From the NCBI RefSeq assembly GCF_947507565.1, contig NC_089184.1, forward strand, positions 992,001 through 1,056,000: DNA of 64,000 nt, in the 5' to 3' direction. The notes below the pieces were generated by a model. It was not told where the DNA came from, did no database searches, and saw nothing but the letters and a program-made list of their open reading frames with translations. The DNA comes from Oscarella lobularis (taxonomy: Eukaryota > Porifera > Homoscleromorpha > Homosclerophorida > Oscarellidae). The first letter of the stretch is position 1. Each line of letters starts with the position of its first letter. This document shows positions 11,772 to 23,775 of this stretch, piece after piece. The translations under genes were made by a program, and so were the position numbers.

Positions 11772-14666
11772 ATGCTGGACTTCGCTATTTTCGCGTTTAC
11801 CGCTGTCGTCGGCTTGATCATCATTCTCGTTTTGCTATTGCCAGACAAAAAGGCGAGCGAATTGACGTTGCAAGCGCGTCGCGAACGCGAGAACTCGTCT
11901 CAGTAGGACGCGAAAGCGAACGAATGGAGATCGCAGACAAAATACAACCCACACGGCATCCCAGGAGCACCGAAATCAGACGAAAAGTAAGCCTCGACGT
12001 CGCTCGGACGAAGAAGAAAGACCGGACCCAACCGGATCCCTTATCCCATCCCACACAGACTAGGCAATTTGGGCGACGTCGCTCAATCGGGCAGCCTCCA
12101 CCAATACTTACTAAATCTTCACGAACGATGCGGTTCTATCGCCGCTTTCTGGTGGCAAAACACGCTCGTCGTCAGTCTCGCCTCGCCGGATTTATTCCGA
12201 CAGACGAGCCGACTTTTCGACCGACCCGGTCTGTCAAACTCCGAAGACACGAAATGATTTTTTTAATTTCATTTCGTGTTCTGCATACTATAGTGGATCT
12301 TTTTCTATTGTTTGAGCCGCTCATTGGCAAAATGAGCATTCAGTATGCGAACGACGAGGACGGACGGGAACGCAGGCGAAATTATGACGTCAGTTTTAGT
12401 CACGAGGCTGTCAACGATATGATGGATGTATTCAATAAGGTGAATACGGGGGCAGGGCGGACTTTCAAACGCGCATGATCAAGCATCAATGAATGGGAGC
12501 CAATAATAAATTTTCTGTTTGCGCATGCTCGCGTCCCTACCAATTAGGTTATTGCTACGTTTTCCCTGATGACTGTAGGTCACAAAATGGCTTTGGATAA
12601 GGTCCACACGCAATGGATAAGCGTCGGGTTTCCTCTAATCGAAGCTTTGGGGAAAAAGCTTCGATTTGAGGTCCGACGAATTTTTAGTTGGGGGGACAGT
12701 TTTTGACGAGAGCGTTTTGAAATTTTTGAACCCACTTCAAAGCCAAATTTTGCGTGTATCCCTGCTCAGACCTAAGCCTTAGGGTGTTACGAATGCATGG
12801 CAATGATAGAAGAGGCGCTAAACATTCTCGCTTTCTATTTATTGGGTCTCATGTTGCACCTGTGGCGATTCGCGCGCCATTTTTCGTCCTCGTACAGGTA
12901 GTTTTTTGAACTCAAACTCATGTACAATTGGGAGATTACTAAAAGAACTGTTAGTTTTGCGCAAAGAATTTTTTAGGCAATTGGTTCTCGCATTACGCAG
13001 AACTTCATCCCTGCGTATCCGCAGACGTAGTACGTCAGCAAAATGTTAGAAAAACTCTTACTAAACATGTTTTTTTACTAAACAACTCGAAACTCAGTTG
13101 ATAAGAGGGATAATGGGAGCCTACGGAGAATGCGAGTTCGCGGTAGATAACCCTAGCAACAACGCATGCGCGTTTGAAAGTCCGCCCTGCCGAATACGGG
13201 TAGCAATCTCAGAATGGATAGGCATCTTTTCTTTAGCTCGTTGAAGAGAAAATTGTCGAGTGGGAAAAAATTCCACGTAGCGAACACATTCCCATACATA
13301 AAGAAATGGTAGACTTGGCCATCAAAGCGATAGTAATGACGTCATTTGGAGACTTCTTCAATGATGACAGCGAAGTGGATAAACTGAGAATGATGTACAA
13401 CGTGGTAAGCAGAGAACGACCCAATAATATATTAATTAGAAGAGATACATGTATTCTAGGTCTGGTCAGAAATGGAGATGCGCTTGGATGGGAGTATGCC
13501 CGAAGAGGGTTCTGCTAGAATGAAACGATTTGAAGAAGGTATTTCATTTGAAGATGATAGCAATATTTCTATTTCTGATCCTCAAGGTCGTCAGTGGATT
13601 AAGGATCTTGTCCATCGAGTTGTTGAACATCGTCAGCAGAGCTCTGCTCCATTCAGCAAGCTCGTTTTCATCGACAACTTGATGTCGTTGGGAGTGCTAG
13701 ATGAGCAGGTGTTCGGATCAAGTTATGTAGATTAATTAATTAGTTACTAATCATGTCTTTCTTTTTTTTTACGAGAAAAGTTTGTCTGTGATTCGATCTC
13801 ATACATGATCGGCGGTTTCCACACAAGCGGAAATCGTATGAAAACCGTCCTGCTCTACACTTTCTCTCTAAACGTTTTTGCATGCAGAAATCACTTGGGC
13901 GTTATACTACCTTGCAACGAATCAAGACGTCCAAGACAAAGTCCACGCGGAAGTCGTCGACGCACTTGGCGCAGGCGGCCGAGTTACGCCGGAGAACGCG
14001 GGGAAATTCAGGTTCGACTCGTACAATTTAATCAATAGCAACAACGCCACTTATTCACCATCACCTTTGCAGCTATTTGAAACAGGTTCTCAACGAGACA
14101 CTTCGAGCGTCCGTTCTTGCCCCATATGCGGCTCGTTACGCCACGGAAGACACGATCCTCAATGGCTATACAATTCCAAAAGGGGTCAGTGCATTGTTTA
14201 TACACTAATTAATTAGCTAGTCATATCTATTGCAGACACCAATGTTTCACGCCTTGGGCGTTGTGCTACAGGACAAGGAACTTTACCCGGATCCAACTCG
14301 GTATTGAAAAATTTAGATAACCCTATGTACAGGCTCCTACATACGTAGATCTATTATCTTATCTTCTGTTTATTAGGTGATATTGGTCATGCATAAGTCG
14401 TCGTTTTTTTTAGGTTTGATCCTGATCGATTTTCGCCTGATAACGTGAAATCACGTCCAAATTTTGCTTTTGAGCCGTTTGGCTTTGCTGGCAAGCGAAA
14501 GTGTCCTGGATATCGATTTGCCAGCACTGAAGGCATCGTCTTTCTGGCTCGGCTTATCCAACGCTTTCGAGTTTGCCTGCCGCCGGGGCAAATTGTCGAG
14601 CCCGTTCACGGTTTGGTGACGAGTCCAAAGGACGAGATATGGATCACGTTGGAAAATCGTCTTTAG
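11772..14666 (+). CDS. CYP20A1: Cytochrome P450 20A1
   Basis: Orphan microsomal P450. It starts with the membrane anchor MLDFAIFAFTAVVGLIIILV, almost the same as human CYP20A1 (MLDFAIFAVTFLLAL). Next: SGSLHQYLLNLHERCGSIAAFWW near 12090, KEMVDLAIKAIVMTSFGDFF, I-helix IGGFHTSG near 13805, K-helix NETLR, PKGTPMFHALGVVLQDKELYP, PERF-like FDPDRFSPDN, and the heme loop FGFAGKRKCPGYRFA with the ligand Cys at about 14502. It ends SPKDEIWITLENRL, as human CYP20A1 does (SSREEAWITVSKRY). About ten exons. The intron after MMDVFNK was enlarged by a transposon (12451-13191). Heme and I-helix motifs are canonical here, unlike mammals. Confidence 0.9.
12451..13191. mobile_element. Non-autonomous DNA transposon (741 bp) with 27-bp perfect terminal inverted repeats
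   Basis: Left end 12451-12477 begins GGCAGGGCGGACTTTCAAAC; the right end 13165-13191 is its perfect 27-bp reverse complement. A 9-bp direct repeat, GAATACGGG, flanks it at 12442-12450 and 13192-13200, the expected target-site duplication. No transposase frame is present, so it is MITE-like. The 9-bp duplication fits Mutator-like or Merlin-type families; the superfamily is not settled. It sits in a CYP20A1 intron, 15 nt past the splice donor. Confidence 0.85.
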
Positions 14667-15021
14667 TGTGAGAAATACTGCCTGACTACTTTTTCTTTCT
14701 TTTCTTGTGGTTGCGTCCTCTGAGAATTTCTCCGTCGATTGTGTTTTGCGACACGTTTACCGACCAATGGGCGTGGAGGCATACCGAACCGCGCATTGCG
14801 TCATCACGTGGGAGGATAGCGTTCCCAAAGCTACCGCACGCTCTCATCGTTTCGAGCTACGATACGGTTTCTCGAGAGACGCTTTGGCAACGCTCGTCGC
14901 ACGATCTCGCAGTCGCGCATTTTTTTGTTCATCCCAAGAGGAGGAGGAAGAAAAAGCGCGCGCGCACGCGTCGAGTTGACCGCCTCTTCTCCCTCTCCTG
15001 GCGTGGCCGTCTCGCTCGCCG
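14667..15021. promoter_or_regulatory. CYP20A1 3' / PDE8 5' intergenic region
   Basis: Contains a CCAAT element near 14763 and a CACGTG E-box near 14805, and otherwise no recognised structure. Probably holds the PDE8 promoter and 5' UTR. Confidence 0.4.
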
Positions 15022-18000
15022 ATGGGATGCGGCGCTAGCACGGCGTCCAACAGTCGCGCTAGTCTACTCGTAGAACGAGGAGTCGACGAGCGAATCGGTT
15101 CGCGGCCCGAATCGTGCAGTCTCTCGGGCGTCGTGGGACATTTGGACGAGACGCTCAAGATCGCGCTCAACGATCGTCCGTCGATGGAAGCCGAAACGCA
15201 GACGACGCGAACGTGGCAGCAGGTTTCGAATGGGGGGGAGGAAGAGAAGGGAGGGATCGTTTTTCTCTCTCTCCGCGTTTTTTGTTTTTGTTTGTCGTAA
15301 ATGGACAACAGTGACTATTCACCTATAGCTTCTTCTCTTCGTCAGGCGGGAGGCGCGGGAAAACGAGATCCTGTCGCCTCCGAAGTCGCGTACGGTCCGC
15401 TTCGAGTTCGCCAGCCGTCCATGCAGGTACGATGCTACAACTAGCTGTTTCTCATTTCGTCTAATTTGTTAGATTCGCGCGCGCGCGTTTGTATTATATA
15501 TTATTCGGCGTCTCTTTTAATATTTTTTTGAACGTGCGAATGTGTTCGATTCTCTTCTCGCTCGATAGACGCTATTCGTTTTCGCGCGAGAAGATTCGCA
15601 GAGCGACGCGCTGTGTTGGGCAGCGGAACGTGGCAGATATCGATACGATATCGCGAAGGATCGTCAGACAGCCAGAGCTGCCTATCGCGAACGTCACCAC
15701 GAGGTAACGAAGGCGAGAAAAAAGCGAGCCGGGAATTCGATTTTGTTCGCAGCTCGTTATCATCGATTTGCGAAGTCAGAAGTCGCTCGACGGCGAGGAA
15801 GTGTGCAGGTAGTAACATTTCGTGACGGTTTGCTTCCCTTTTTTCACGTTAGCGTATCGTAGATGCATTCGCGCAGCGAATCGAAGCGAGTACACAGTCA
15901 TCGTTGGAATTGTGTACGTATACGGGAAATTATTTTTTGCCGCGAAAATAATTGCTCGTCTTATTACAGTAATTCTTGCCAAAAGAACGTGGATGTAGAT
16001 CGACTTTTGTCTACTGGATTCAACAGGGTAACATAAAGAGGAAGCCAAATAAAAAGAATAACCCTCTGTTCCCCCGAAAAAAAAAAGATCATTCCGGAGA
16101 ACGTCGACGTTCGGTCGTGCCTCGCCGAATTAGTCACAATGGAACGCGGCGAAGTTCGATCTCAGTTCAAGTTGTTGTAAGAAGTGGATCGCGCGGTTTA
16201 CGCGCTTTATGCAAATTTTTTCGCTCTTCTCTAATTAGAACGTCGACGGCGTTTGTCGCCGCCGTTGAGCACAGTTACGACAGCGTCGAGGTTTCCAGCA
16301 AGGAAGCCGTGTACCAGGTTGGTGTCTCATTGGTCGGCCGCGCTAACGAGATAAAACAACTCGACGCGCTTTTGTTAGTACGTCAATCCGGCATACGAGA
16401 AAATTACGGGATATAAGTGCGACGAGGTGATTGGTCGGACGCCGCGACACTTCAAAAGCAATAAAACGGAGCCAGTAAGCCTGAGCGCGTGCGAGGAGCG
16501 GTTCGCGGAGAGCGTGCGCACTTCTTAGGCCCTTCTCGAAGACATGGACTCGACTCTCAAGTCGGGCAGCGACTGGGAAGGACGAATATTTGGGCGTCGA
16601 AAAACGGGCGAAGATTACCCGGAAGAAGTTCGCGTTGTACCCGTCTTCGCTCCTTCGGGGTAGGTGTTATTAGAAGGGGGCGCGCGCGCACGGGGAGTTC
16701 GAACGTCGTATACTCGTAGACAAGTCATTCATCACGTCGCGATCAAAAGCGATATATCGCAACAAGTCGAAGCGTACGCAAATCTTCGTCAGGTAGACAA
16801 AAGGGGGAAGGGAATCCCTCGGTGGCCGTGCGGTTTTCTGATCTATGCATGCCGCGATCTATTCAGGCGGCACGAAGCGTAGCCGAAGTCCAGGAAGAGC
16901 TTCATCAGAGCCCCATAGTCAATCCCAAGAACGGTGCGTTGATTCTTTGTCTTCGTCTCGGAACGCGCGAGCGTTTTCCTGTTTTTTTTCTCTTTTTTTT
17001 CTGGTTCCGCTCCTCAGGCCGACGGAGCCGGAAGATGATGACTTCAGAGACGTTGGCAGGCGGAAGTGGGTCGAAAGATTCTGTTGCGCCCGAGACGTCG
17101 CTTGAGAAGGTACAGTCAAGAGGCGAAACGCGTTCTTTCGTCGTGCCGTCGTTGCCACGGGCGACCGACTCTTGCTTGAACCAGGTGATGAGTATGCTGA
17201 ACAAAGCTCAGGAGCAGACCCGACATCCGGTTGTGCAGTCGCTGGATCGCGTTGTGGTGAGATGTCCATGAAAAGTATAGATTTTTTTTTCTGATCTTTT
17301 TTTTGTGGGTAAAGGAGTTGCTTCGCTCGTCCGAGCTCTATTCACCGTGGTCGATCGACGACGATCCTCGACTACGTGATTTTGTCGGCGGCCTAATGGG
17401 GGTAAGTGAGAGAAACGAATGGCGAAGAAGAGAAGAGAATTTTCACATTTCCCTCTCGCTCCTCCAGCCGTCGCGACACAAACTGCAGACCACACTGTCC
17501 ATTGACGCCATTCGCAGCGAAGAAGGCAAGATAGTCTCTCTCCCGGCATTCCGCTTTATCTAACTCCTTCCCTAAGATCTTGTGAGGTGGAATTCTCGGG
17601 GAGAGGTCAGACACGCACTTGAGCCTCTCGAAAACGCGTCGTCGGATGTTCGGGACCTCTTGGTGATGGACTCCTATTGGAATTTTGACATCGTGCGCCT
17701 GGAGAAAATCACAGAAAAACGGTACGACTGCACTATCTTTCGAAAAAGATCCAATACCCCCCCCCCCCCCCCCCCCCCCCCCTCCTCTCTTTCTCTCTCC
17801 CCCCAGGCCTCTATATTGGCTGGGACAGAAAATATTTCGTCGACTGAACATCTGCAGTTTGTTAAAGATATCCGAATCTACGCTCATGATTTGGCTTCAG
17901 CGGATTGAAGCCAATTATCACGCCGTCAACACTTATCACAATTCGACGCACGCAGCCGACGTTCTCCATTCAGCTGCCTATTTTATGGAGTGTTCAAAAG

Positions 18001-19219
18001 TGAAGGTAATGAATAGTGTGGAACTTGCGGCATATTTTCTTTCTTGGGCGTTTAATTCTTTTTTGTTTGTTTTTGCTTTTGCTAGGAGCTGTTGGATTGG
18101 CAGGACGTCGTTGCCGTTCTGATTGCCGCTATTATTCACGACATCGATCATCCGGGCCGAACGAATTCCTTCCTTTGCGCTTCGGGGCATCCTCTTGCCA
18201 TTTTATACAATGACACGTAAGACCAGAGCGGACTGAACGTACGGCGTTTTCTATTTTTTTATACGCAGAGCCGTGCTTGAGAGCCATCACGCGGCGTTTG
18301 CTTTCAAAATTACGACGAGTGGCGAAGGATGCAATATATTGAAAGGGCTCCCACCGTAGGAGACGCGAAATGATCATCTTCCGGGTCAATTCTGTTTTCT
18401 TCTAACAGGGAAGATTATAGAGATGTGCGGCGAGCTGTTATTGACATGGTACTGGCTACTGACATGACGAAACATTTTGAATATCTAAAGAAATTTGAAA
18501 CCTTTTTAAAAGTAGGGGAAAAATCCAATGTCATATTATGTATGTTTATGATTGTTTTAGCTGACGTCAACAGACGGTGCGACAGAGCCGCAGCTGGGAA
18601 ATTCGCCCGAGTTCAAGACCGCCGCCAAACGGATTCTCATCAAAAGCGCAGACATAGCCAATCCGGCTCGACCGTGGGAGCTGTGTAAGGTTTGGGCTCA
18701 TCGCATCGCTCAGGAATACTTTGATCAGGTTAGTCATGCGAAGAAACGCAACCTAAGCGACCTATCCTTTGCTGTGGTTTGTGTGAAGACCGACGAAGAA
18801 AAGAGGCTCGGTTTGCCGCTGCATCTGCCTGCGTTCGATCGAGAGACGTGCAACATTTCAAAAACGCAAGTTCAGTTTATTGAATTTTTCGTCTTGGATT
18901 TGTTTTCTGTATGGAATCGTAAGTGTCGCCGTTCAATCGGTTATAGGCAATCGAGAGGTTTTGCGCTGTAGGATTTGCAAACATTTCGAATCCTATGGAA
19001 CATTTGAATTCCAACTATGAGCGATGGAAAAAGGAATCGGCCGAGGAGCAACAGCAGAAACAACAGCAACAACAACAGAAACAGCAAAGACCTCGAACTG
19101 TAAGAATAGATGTGACTCTAAGAAATATTTTGTTGATTTTATATTATTAGCCCGTTTCTGTTATCTCTTCTCGGACATCGAATAGCAGTTTTAGTTTGCC
19201 TGTCGACGAAGTATCCTGA
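15022..19219 (+). CDS. PDE8: High-affinity cAMP phosphodiesterase 8
   Basis: Hydrolyses cAMP. It starts [12 protein letters not shown], with Gly2/Cys3 as in PDE8A (MGCAPS), a site for lipid anchoring to membranes. An N-terminal receiver-like part ([17 protein letters not shown] near 15740-15800) is followed by a PAS domain ([20 protein letters not shown] near 16385-16440; [18 protein letters not shown] near 16570). Then come a linker with [12 protein letters not shown] and the HD catalytic domain: [63 protein letters not shown] and [20 protein letters not shown]. The metal-binding His and Asp residues are all present. A Gln-rich tail precedes the stop. One intron holds a poly-C run at about 17757-17781. 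Roughly 20 short exons. Confidence 0.92.
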
Positions 19220-19273
19220 GGAACAAATTGTATAATTTTCACTGTACAGAGAAGCACCGGAAACGATTAATAT

Positions 19274-22200
19274 ATGCGCATGGCACTCGCACTTTCGCTG
19301 ATATCAACGCCTCTATTGTTCTTCGTGCCATTTGTTCGCATGGCTTTTATCTTAGTCGTTTTCCTCATAGCCGGCGCTGGCGCACAGTCGCTCAGCTCAT
19401 CTGGCTGCACAATCCAAGGAACGGTCGTATCGTGCACGGGCCGAGGACTGACGACGTTGCCGAGCAACGTCTGTTCCCCGACGACCACTCTTCTGTGCGC
19501 TCGAGTTGCGCCTGCGCTAATTCTTCCACCTAATCGTTTCGTTCGCAGGGATTTGAGTTCGAACAGATTGACCTATTTGGCTGGACGACCGTTCCGCAAT
19601 TGCGCGATGCTGGAGGGGCTGTAAGACCTAAAAAGAGCTTCCCGTTAGAGACAAAGACGTCTTTCCCTTCGCAAGTTTTTTGCAAAACAACATGCTATCC
19701 TGGCTGGATAAGCGCGCATTCCAAGGCCTCGCGAATCTCAAAAGACTGTAAGAAAGGGAGCCCGAAAATCCTCGACGAAAGAAAGAACTTGTGTGTGTGT
19801 TTTTCTTAAAGCTATCTGCACGGAAATTCGCTCTCGAGCTTGAATTCGACCGTATTTAGAGGTCTCAATTCGATAGCGGTCATGTAAGGATGATGATGAT
19901 AGGGGCACTTCAAAACAGCTTGGGAGAACTGTGCGGTTTTTTTTTGCAGAACACTTCATGTTAATCAGTTGGAGTCTCTTCCTTCGGACGTGTTCTCTTC
20001 CCTCTCCACGCTCGAGCGGCTGTGCGTCTCTGCTGTAGTGATTTTTTTTCTCATCGTTTTTTTTTTCTCCTTTAGTTATCTCTACAATAATCAGCTGACC
20101 GAATTGAACCCGCTGCTTTTTAAGAATTTAACGAATCTCAGACGACTGTACGTACACGTAGTTCCTTTGAGACGAGAGCAGCTCGAATGTTTCAGCAGAT
20201 CCGCGTTGAAAAACCGAATCAGACGACTGAAAGCGGGCACGTTTGAAAACTCAGTGAAATTGCGGGAACTGTATCTGCAGGAAAACGCTATTGAAACGAT
20301 AGAAATTGGTGCCTTTCGCAATCTGTCGTCACTGCTGCACCTGTAAGTGTCATTGTGCAAGTAGTGCCTATCCTCCTTGGAATTTCGTTTTGTCTAGTCA
20401 TCTGCAGTCAAACAGGCTGACAGAAACGTTCGTCGGCATGTTTTTAGGCTTGTACAATCTCAAGGTTCTTCGCTTGGAAGACAACACGATACGCCAAGTA
20501 CGGGACAGGACATTTCGCGACATCCCAAACATACAAAGACTGTATATATAGAATTTTTTCCCCAATTCTCAACGCGTACATTGGATTTTTCATACAGATA
20601 TCTGTCAAGCAATGTCCTGACAGAAGTGACGGTGTTTACATTCACTGAACTAGAGCACATAGAAATATTGTACGTAATAAAAAATAAATTGTATGCGACT
20701 GTAAAATTCCTTTAGAGATCTGTCATCGAACATGATCCAGGTGTTTCAAGACGGGGCTCTTTATCGTCAGAGAACGCTCAAGACGCTGTAAGACGCCTTC
20801 TCTCGTATTACTTATGTATGTTATTCTGCTGATCACGTGAAGACTACTCGATTCGAATGCGTTCACGAAACTTACTACGGGAATGTTTTTGAATTTATAC
20901 AATTTGCAAGTTTTGTAAGAGACGCGTTTCATCATTTGCACTGCCTTTTGGAGGAATGATGTATTTTTGTTAATTCAGATATCTTGCCAGTAATAGTATA
21001 AAGGTTTTGCCCAGAGGCGTCTTTCATCCACTGGAAAATCTCCTAACCTTGTAAGGGCTTCTCTGATCGTGATCGATGAACAATTAATATAATATTTATT
21101 GAGGTCTCTCTATGGAAATGAAATACGCAATGTGTCGTGTGACTCCTTGTTGGGCTTGGATAGGCTCACAAGTTTGTGAGTAAAAGTGAATTTTTGGCAT
21201 ATCAAAGTCTTTTGATTTTGAATAGGAATCTTGGCTACAATGAAATCAATTGGATAGCAGAAGGCGCTTTTTCGCATGTCCCTAGTTTGATATACCTGTA
21301 CGTCAATTTGTATATTTTTACTCTAAATGACACGCTTTCCTACTCAGACACCTGTATCACAACGAACTTAGAGTGCTTACTGAGCAAATGTTCAAGGGAC
21401 TAAAGAAGCTATTTCACCTGTACGTGCCTTGCTAGATCCACAAAAAGACGTACGTATTGCGTTTCCTATATAGGAGCCTTCAGTGCAATCCTATTGAATA
21501 CATCGCCGAGGGAGCTTTCAATGACCTCAAAACTCTAAAAGAATTGTATACGGGAGAAACGTAGCGGCACGATTTGTTTTCTTTTCTCCTAGGGTCTACG
21601 TGGGCAGCCAATGTCCTTCCTTTCTGCCATGCGATTGCAATTCGCTTTGGCTCAAGAACTGGCTCCAAACGAAGACGAAATCGATGCGAGACTTCAACAC
21701 AATAATCAGCTGCACTGCCAAAACGCAGACGATGATAGCTCAAGTTCCGGCAAGCGAATTCACGTGCAGTAAATACATAAATAATTAATTAAACTCGTTA
21801 AATTTTATATACATAATAATGCGTACAATTTAGATAGAAATCCGGAAGTCGTCGTGACGACGAGTGCCGACGTCGTTCCGGCGGGCGGCGAGGTGACGCT
21901 GACGTGCACGTCGTCGCCGGCGGCGCGCTATCGATGGATCAAAGCCGGCGAGACGTTTGAATCGGGCAGTGCCGGCTGCTCGCCTCATCACGGCGTTCTC
22001 GTCGTCGAGAATTTCGACACGAAAAAGGCCGGCACGTACGTCTGCGTCGCCGAGACGGTCAAGTGGTCGACGGCGGCGAGCGTGCGCGTCGACGTCGCGC
22101 GCGCGCCCACGTTCGACGGGCGAATGAGCGACGTCGAGTTGGCGGGTCCCGGCGGCGCCGCCGTCTTCTTTTGCAGTCCGAGCGGATTGCCGACGCCGAG

Positions 22201-22911
22201 CGTGACGTGGATGCACAACGGACGACGAGTGCGCGAATCGAGTCGGATTGAGTTCGTCGGAAATTATCTCGTCATCAACGACGCGACGTCGAGCGACGCC
22301 GGGGATTATAGATGCGTTGCGAAGAACGACTTTGGGCAGAGGAAACAGTCAGCTTCTCTTAGGATTGGTAAGGAGGGAATGAATGGGCGAGGATTGTCTA
22401 ATATTTTTTTATTATGTAGCTGGAAGGTGTGTGCCTCGCTGTCGAAACGGCGGCACTTGCGAGGCGATGAGTGTGTTCGCGTGTGAATGTGCGCCTGGGT
22501 TCGGTGGCTCTTACTGTCAAGAGCACATGTGTACGTGGACAGGCGGCATACTGTGTAGTCGTGCAAAAAAAGTCTTCATGTATATGTTTTTGCAGTCGAA
22601 CCTGTGAGCGGGTCGGGAGATCCTACGACGGAGATTCCTGTGGAAACGACGACGATGACGACGCCGAGTGTGGAGGTGCCGGTGCCAAGTCCCACTGCGA
22701 CAACAGTAGGGGAAAAAAAAAAGATATCTCTTTCTATTCATTTTTCTATTCATTTGCACGTAATCTCGCGCAGGGCCCGAGGACCAGAATTCCCGTTGAG
22801 AACGATGTTACGAACGGGCCAACAAACGGCAACGTCGTGCCTGGCAACGGCAACAACGAGGCGAGAGACGCTGCACCGGAACCGAACGTCACACCGCGCG
22901 CGGGAGGCTGA
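19274..22911 (+). CDS. Secreted LRR-Ig-Ig-EGF protein
   Basis: Starts with a hydrophobic signal peptide; the first ATG is at 19274, but MAFILVVFLIAGAGA at 19340 is the better-shaped signal. A Cys-containing LRR N-cap is followed by about 17 leucine-rich repeats of 24 residues, nearly one per exon (for example YLYNNQLTELNPLLFKNL, NLGYNEINWIAEGAF). An LRR C-cap has CPSFLPCDCNSLWLKNWL near 21610. Then two Ig domains (Cys...Trp...DAGDYRC) at 21838-22366, one EGF module (CRNGGTCEAMSVFACECAPGF) near 22440-22520, and a Thr/Pro-rich end without a transmembrane helix. The architecture resembles LRRN, LINGO and peroxidasin-type matrix proteins but lacks a membrane anchor or peroxidase domain. Likely an adhesion or matrix protein; no orthologue recognised. 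Confidence 0.8.
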
Positions 22912-22998
22912 AGACGAAAACACGCGGTTCGCTTCTGACACATGTTTTGTTTTGCAGTAGTTTTGTTCTACGTTTAGCGAATCCAACTCAACTGTTTT

Positions 22999-23060
22999 AG
23001 AAACAAAACACAACTCGATCTCAGTCAGTCAAAAAACACAACTCGATGTCAGTCAAAAAC
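22999..23060. repeat. Short tandem repeat, two units
   Basis: Two copies of a roughly 25-bp unit containing ACAACTCGAT(C/G)TCAGTCA with a poly-A stretch, located between the convergent LRR-Ig gene and the orphan frame ending at 23049; it slightly overlaps the end of that frame. Confidence 0.5.
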
Positions 23061-23639
23061 ATATCTATGAACCGAGGCTTCCCTGCAGAAATCGCAAAGA
23101 GGCACTTCCTGCTGGTACTGAGGCGGGTAGAAATGACTGTGGCCGAAGTTTGGTGTCGGCGGCGGCGGTCCTAGAACGTAGGTAAAACAAAAGGAATACG
23201 GCATTGGGCTCTCCTTCCTCAGCAAGTAAAGTGTGGGAATCGGTAGAAAACTCGCTCGTCTCTCGATTTCCAGCTTCTCCGCGACCAAGGCGAGCTTGAG
23301 ACTTCGAATGACGCAATAGTTATAGAGGCGGGCACGATAATCGGAAGACAGGTCGCAGGCACGCGGAGAATACGTCGCGAAGGCGACAGGCTGGTGATAT
23401 CGATACAACGGTGGCGGCGCGCGTGTCCATGTCTGGTTGGTCGGCGCGGTGTCTGAATTAATCTGACCACGAACTCTCATCTTTCTTTGCGACGTCGGCC
23501 TTTTCTCGGCCTCCGGCTCGATCTGACTCATCTGCGGCCTTTTCTCGGTCTCCGGCTCAATCTGACTCCTCTGAGCCTTGCCACGAACTCGAATCTTTTT
23601 TTTTTGCGACTTCGGCCTTTTCTCGGTCTCCGGCTCCAT
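23049..23639 (-). CDS. Orphan protein with EPETEKRP repeats
   Basis: Open frame of 196 residues. The N-terminal 60 residues contain three copies of an E-P-E-(T/A)-E-K-R-P repeat separated by SQ-rich, basic spacers (KKKIRVRGK). The rest is Tyr/Pro-rich (APPPLYRYHQP, GPPPPTPNFGHSHFYPP) with a CDFC pair near the end. No known domain, signal peptide or membrane helix. It may be the last exon of a longer gene, possibly joined to the frame at 23776-24423 on the same strand. Function unknown; coding status is supported only by the open length and residue bias. Confidence 0.4.
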   Translation of the reverse strand: MEPETEKRPKSQKKKIRVRGKAQRSQIEPETEKRPQMSQIEPEAEKRPTSQRKMRVRGQINSDTAPTNQTWTRAPPPLYRYHQPVAFATYSPRACDLSSDYRARLYNYCVIRSLKLALVAEKLEIERRASFLPIPTLYLLRKESPMPYSFCFTYVLGPPPPTPNFGHSHFYPPQYQQEVPLCDFCREASVHRYVFD

Positions 23640-23775
23640 CCTCTTCCACGATCGAGAGCTAGAGACTCAGACTGCGCATATTCTGTCTACAGGTGCACTA
23701 AATGCGAGGCCTTTCTCACGGGTACACCTACAAGCCGCGCCCAATTCATCAGCGTGTTGGAGCGTGTGCGGGCAT

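Noticed and set aside
21830-22216. Antisense open frames over the Ig exon of the LRR gene
   Set aside because: GC-rich codon shadows; the plus strand has clear Ig domains.
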